Assembly: GCA_001692895.1 (NCBI GenBank)
Contig: KV748301.1
Coordinates: forward strand, 36,748-100,747
Length of the DNA: 64,000 bases
Source of the DNA: Cenococcum geophilum 1.58
Taxonomy: Eukaryota; Ascomycota; Dothideomycetes; Gloniales; Gloniaceae
Direction of reading: 5' to 3'
Made by a program: the position numbers and the translations under genes
The notes under the pieces: generated by a model
The model's input: the letters and a program-made list of their open reading frames with translations, nothing else
The model's database searches: none
Told to the model about the DNA's origin: nothing
Part shown: positions 61,753 to 64,000 of the stretch, one piece after another
Numbering within the stretch: position 1 is the first letter of the stretch
How the letters are laid out: the number at the start of each line of letters is the position of its first letter

Positions 61753-63417
61753 ATGCCTCCCAAGTAAGTAATTTTTCAAGTCATGTAATTTTCATGTATT
61801 TTCAGAAAAAAAAGGCCTCTGGAACTATATTTTTGAATTAATAGAGATCTATTTTTTCTTTTCTTAGTTTTATATTATACCGCTTACCAGTTTCTTGGTT
61901 ATTTTAACATATTGGCTTTAAATTAACGATTTAAATTTTCAAAAATTTTTGGGAAATTTATTTCTCGGTTTTATGTCATACCACTCACCAATTTCTTGGT
62001 TATTTTGACATATTAGCTTTAAATTAACGTTTCCAATTTTTAAAACTTTTTGGGAAATTTATTTCTCGGTTTTCTACCCTATTAATTACTTAATTATTGG
62101 ATTTTCCGACATCTTAGGCTTCCTTTCTTGCTAGGAAGAATTATTTAATATATAGCCTATTGCTTTATTTACTAATATTTTTTCTCTTTATTTTTTATTT
62201 TTTCTTGTTTTTTCTTGTTTTTTCCAATAATTATTTTAAATTTTGGGTATTAGATCTGCCAGTGCTGCTGCAATTGCTGCTGCTAATAAGGCTATATATA
62301 AGAAAAGATGGTTATCGGGAAAGCCCTTAAAGGTATATTTTTTTCTTGGTGGCTCCGAAAATATGCTAATTCTATCTAGGAGCAACAAGACAAAGACCTT
62401 AAGGAGAAGTTAAGGTGAGAAAGATTGCATTTTTTCTTAGTTTTTCTGATATTTTAGGGCTGGTTTCTGGGGACACAAGGACGCAGATCCTAGATGCTAC
62501 ACCTATCGCGTCTAGAATGCAGTAAGTTTTTCGCTATTTTTTAGACAAAAAATAACTAATTTAACATTTTTTAGCGTATGCCTGAAAAGGCGATTAATGG
62601 TACTAAGGAACGTGATACACTTCCTTATGGCTATAACTACGAAGTATATTATCGAAAATTCCGATAATAGTAATATAATTTTTCACTTTACCTAGGAATC
62701 TATTCTAGAGCTCTAGTGTGCAAAGAAAGGGCTTTAGGAGGTAAGAAATCTAGTTTATTTCTTATATATTTTAATAAAACTAACTTTTTTTAGGGAAATT
62801 CCGACCTTAATAAAAATGAGAGAATGCCTAAGGCCTTCGGCAGACATAGATCTTGCCTTCTTTCCTTTTTTAAGATTCTTTTTAGCGTTTTTTTAGTTGA
62901 TAAGGTATTTAATTCTCATTTTTTCTAATATTTTTTATTTTCTGAGTAAAATTAACTAACTTCTCGGATTTTCTAATAAGATACTTAATATTAACGGTGC
63001 GCGCGTTGCTGCCTTGAAGAAGGTTTTAAAAATTAAGTCTAAGGGTGGTCTTTAACTGGGTACGTAAAATGGCCTTAATTTTTCTTAGAATTTACTAATA
63101 AATCTTGCTAGCTCCTTATGAATTTCTAAAAGATTCTGATTCCGATTAGTAGCTTAATATTCTCGAGTTATACAAGAATATAGGGTTTTTTTATTTTTTG
63201 GGTTGATTATATATTACCTTAGTTTATTCCAAGGGAGAACGTCTTAGATTTTCCGAGATTTCTAGAGGCATTTTCCTATATAATCATGCAAAATAGAGTT
63301 TCTTTCTCTGGTGTGGAGGTTATCGAGAATTTTAATACCCCTTTTATTTCCTTGGATATTCCTGATAATCCTCTTCTGTTATGGCACTTATATAGCGATT
63401 ATAGCTGCCTAAGATAG
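61753..63417 (+). pseudogene. Unrecognised multi-intron gene downstream of the D2 LTR
   Basis: The ATG lies 21 bp after the LTR end. Phase-compatible exons: 61753-61763, 62254-62332, 62380-62414, 62458-62521, 62575-62643, 62696-62740, 62794-62904 and 62981-63059; later pieces are near 63112-63180 and 63223-63417. The first product residues are MPPKSASAAAIAAANKAIYK, later YKKRWLSGKPLK, GFWGHKDADPRCYTYRV, MPEKAINGTKERDTLPYGYN and, in the last exon, a clean 64-codon frame starting FIPRENVLDFPRFLEAFSYI. In-frame TAG/TAA occur only where CAG/CAA would fit (for example 62513-62515 and 63053-63055). The join into the last exon is unresolved. I do not recognise the protein. It might be the first gene of the D2 element or an older host gene. 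Confidence 0.5.
61867..62068. repeat. Two tandem 101-bp units in the first intron
   Basis: Units at 61867-61967 and 61968-62068, about 85-90% alike by eye, each ending GGGAAATTTATTTCTCG, and followed by the start of a third (GTTTTCTACC). Both lie in the 490-nt first intron of the gene at 61753. Confidence 0.85.
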
Positions 63418-64000
63418 TCTCTCGTAAAAGTTAGAGAATACTTAAAAAGTCGTAAAGTGATGTAAAATACTTTTATCCTATATAAGCTATAGCTTAATGA
63501 AATACAAGCAATAGTGGTTAGAATATTTAGAATATAAAAATTACTAAATACCCTAATTATAGCCAAAGTATTAATGAGATAATATACCTTCTGGAGTTTA
63601 TATTGTTAACATCGACTCGTCCTGCAGTAGTTTATACTAATGAGTATATTTAGTTGCCATATATTAGTCTCTTTAAGCTGACATTTGTGATATAGTGTAG
63701 TAAATTGGTTATAAGTATCGTGCTACAGACTATACATTGGTTGCTTATTTATTTAAAGCTTTTCAGTACTCATGAGACAATCTCGAAATTACGCGGTTAT
63801 TAACGTTACTTTCTTGGCATATTATTCTAGAATCACTTGATGCATATCTTACATCATCCTCTTATGCTCGACTATATAGGTAAAGTAATTAATTATTATT
63901 ACTAGTATTTACATATCAGTAATATGTTAGCAAGTGATTAGCTAAACTTTTATAGTTTCGATACTAAGAAAAAAGCCGGGTGTGTTTCTCGCTTTATGTG
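63418..64000. other. AT-rich window end
   Basis: No supportable gene or element. Composition resembles the introns of the preceding gene rather than the RIP-mutated blocks. Confidence 0.4.

Noticed and set aside
61414-62624. Solo or long LTR ending at ACA|CTTCC near 62616
   Set aside because: CTTCC would match the 5-bp left flank, but the position lies inside a phase-consistent exon and the rest of the end does not mirror the LTR start; probably chance.

Overview
The window reads as filamentous ascomycete (Pezizomycotina) nuclear DNA. Introns are short (about 44-200 nt, GT-AG), the recognised genes are typical ascomycete single-copy genes, and the repeats carry the marks of repeat-induced point mutation (RIP): CpA/TpG are almost absent, TpA is in great excess, CAG/CAA/TGG codons have become stops, and CpG survives. 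The genome is two-speed: AT-rich transposon blocks (1-39,130 and about 55,870-61,413) enclose a gene island (about 39,130-55,870). The class (perhaps Dothideomycetes) cannot be fixed from the sequence alone.

Left block. It is a stack of nested elements that can be unpicked by target-site duplications (TSDs). A minus-strand Tad1-like LINE (pieces 7827-10136 and 16143-17364) was split by B1, a 6,006-bp Ty3/gypsy chromovirus (10137-16142, TSD ATATC). A second copy, B2 (17370-31339, TSD CCTAG), was itself split by A2, a 7,959-bp chromovirus of another family (18918-26876, TSD CCTTA). A1, a sister of A2, fills 1-7826, and the window opens about 125 bp inside its 5' LTR. Further right lie a short unmutated island (31345-31600), the 5'-truncated chromovirus C (to 35564), a minus-strand gypsy fragment E, and the 5'-truncated A-family copy A3 (to 38763).

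Gene island. In order: a DCAF11/LEC14B-type WD40 protein (39549-41831, +); the Sec61 gamma subunit (42245-42562, -); a CPSF6-like RRM protein (43495-45081, +); an ankyrin-repeat gene with an in-frame TAG (45824-46749, +); a hAT element (46793-48552, 8-bp TSD) carrying a nested hAT MITE and a TA-flanked MITE; an F-box-type gene (51267-53050, +); and a frameshifted PMP47/ANT1-like peroxisomal carrier pseudogene (53795-54919, +). The exon models for the WD40, Sec61 gamma, RRM and F-box genes all keep frame to the stop. The two damaged genes border transposon-rich DNA.

Right block. After a mixed stretch come two unrecognised mutated coding relics (about 56,560-57,840 + and 58,260-59,280 -), a fold-back repeat array (58,040-58,230), a minus-strand B-like chromovirus 3' half D1 (59404-61413) holding a second copy of the TA-flanked MITE, and a less mutated LTR (61414-61732). 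Directly downstream of that LTR is an unrecognised multi-intron gene (61753-63417), with a 101-bp tandem repeat in its first intron. This LTR-plus-gene unit is the best candidate here for something undescribed.
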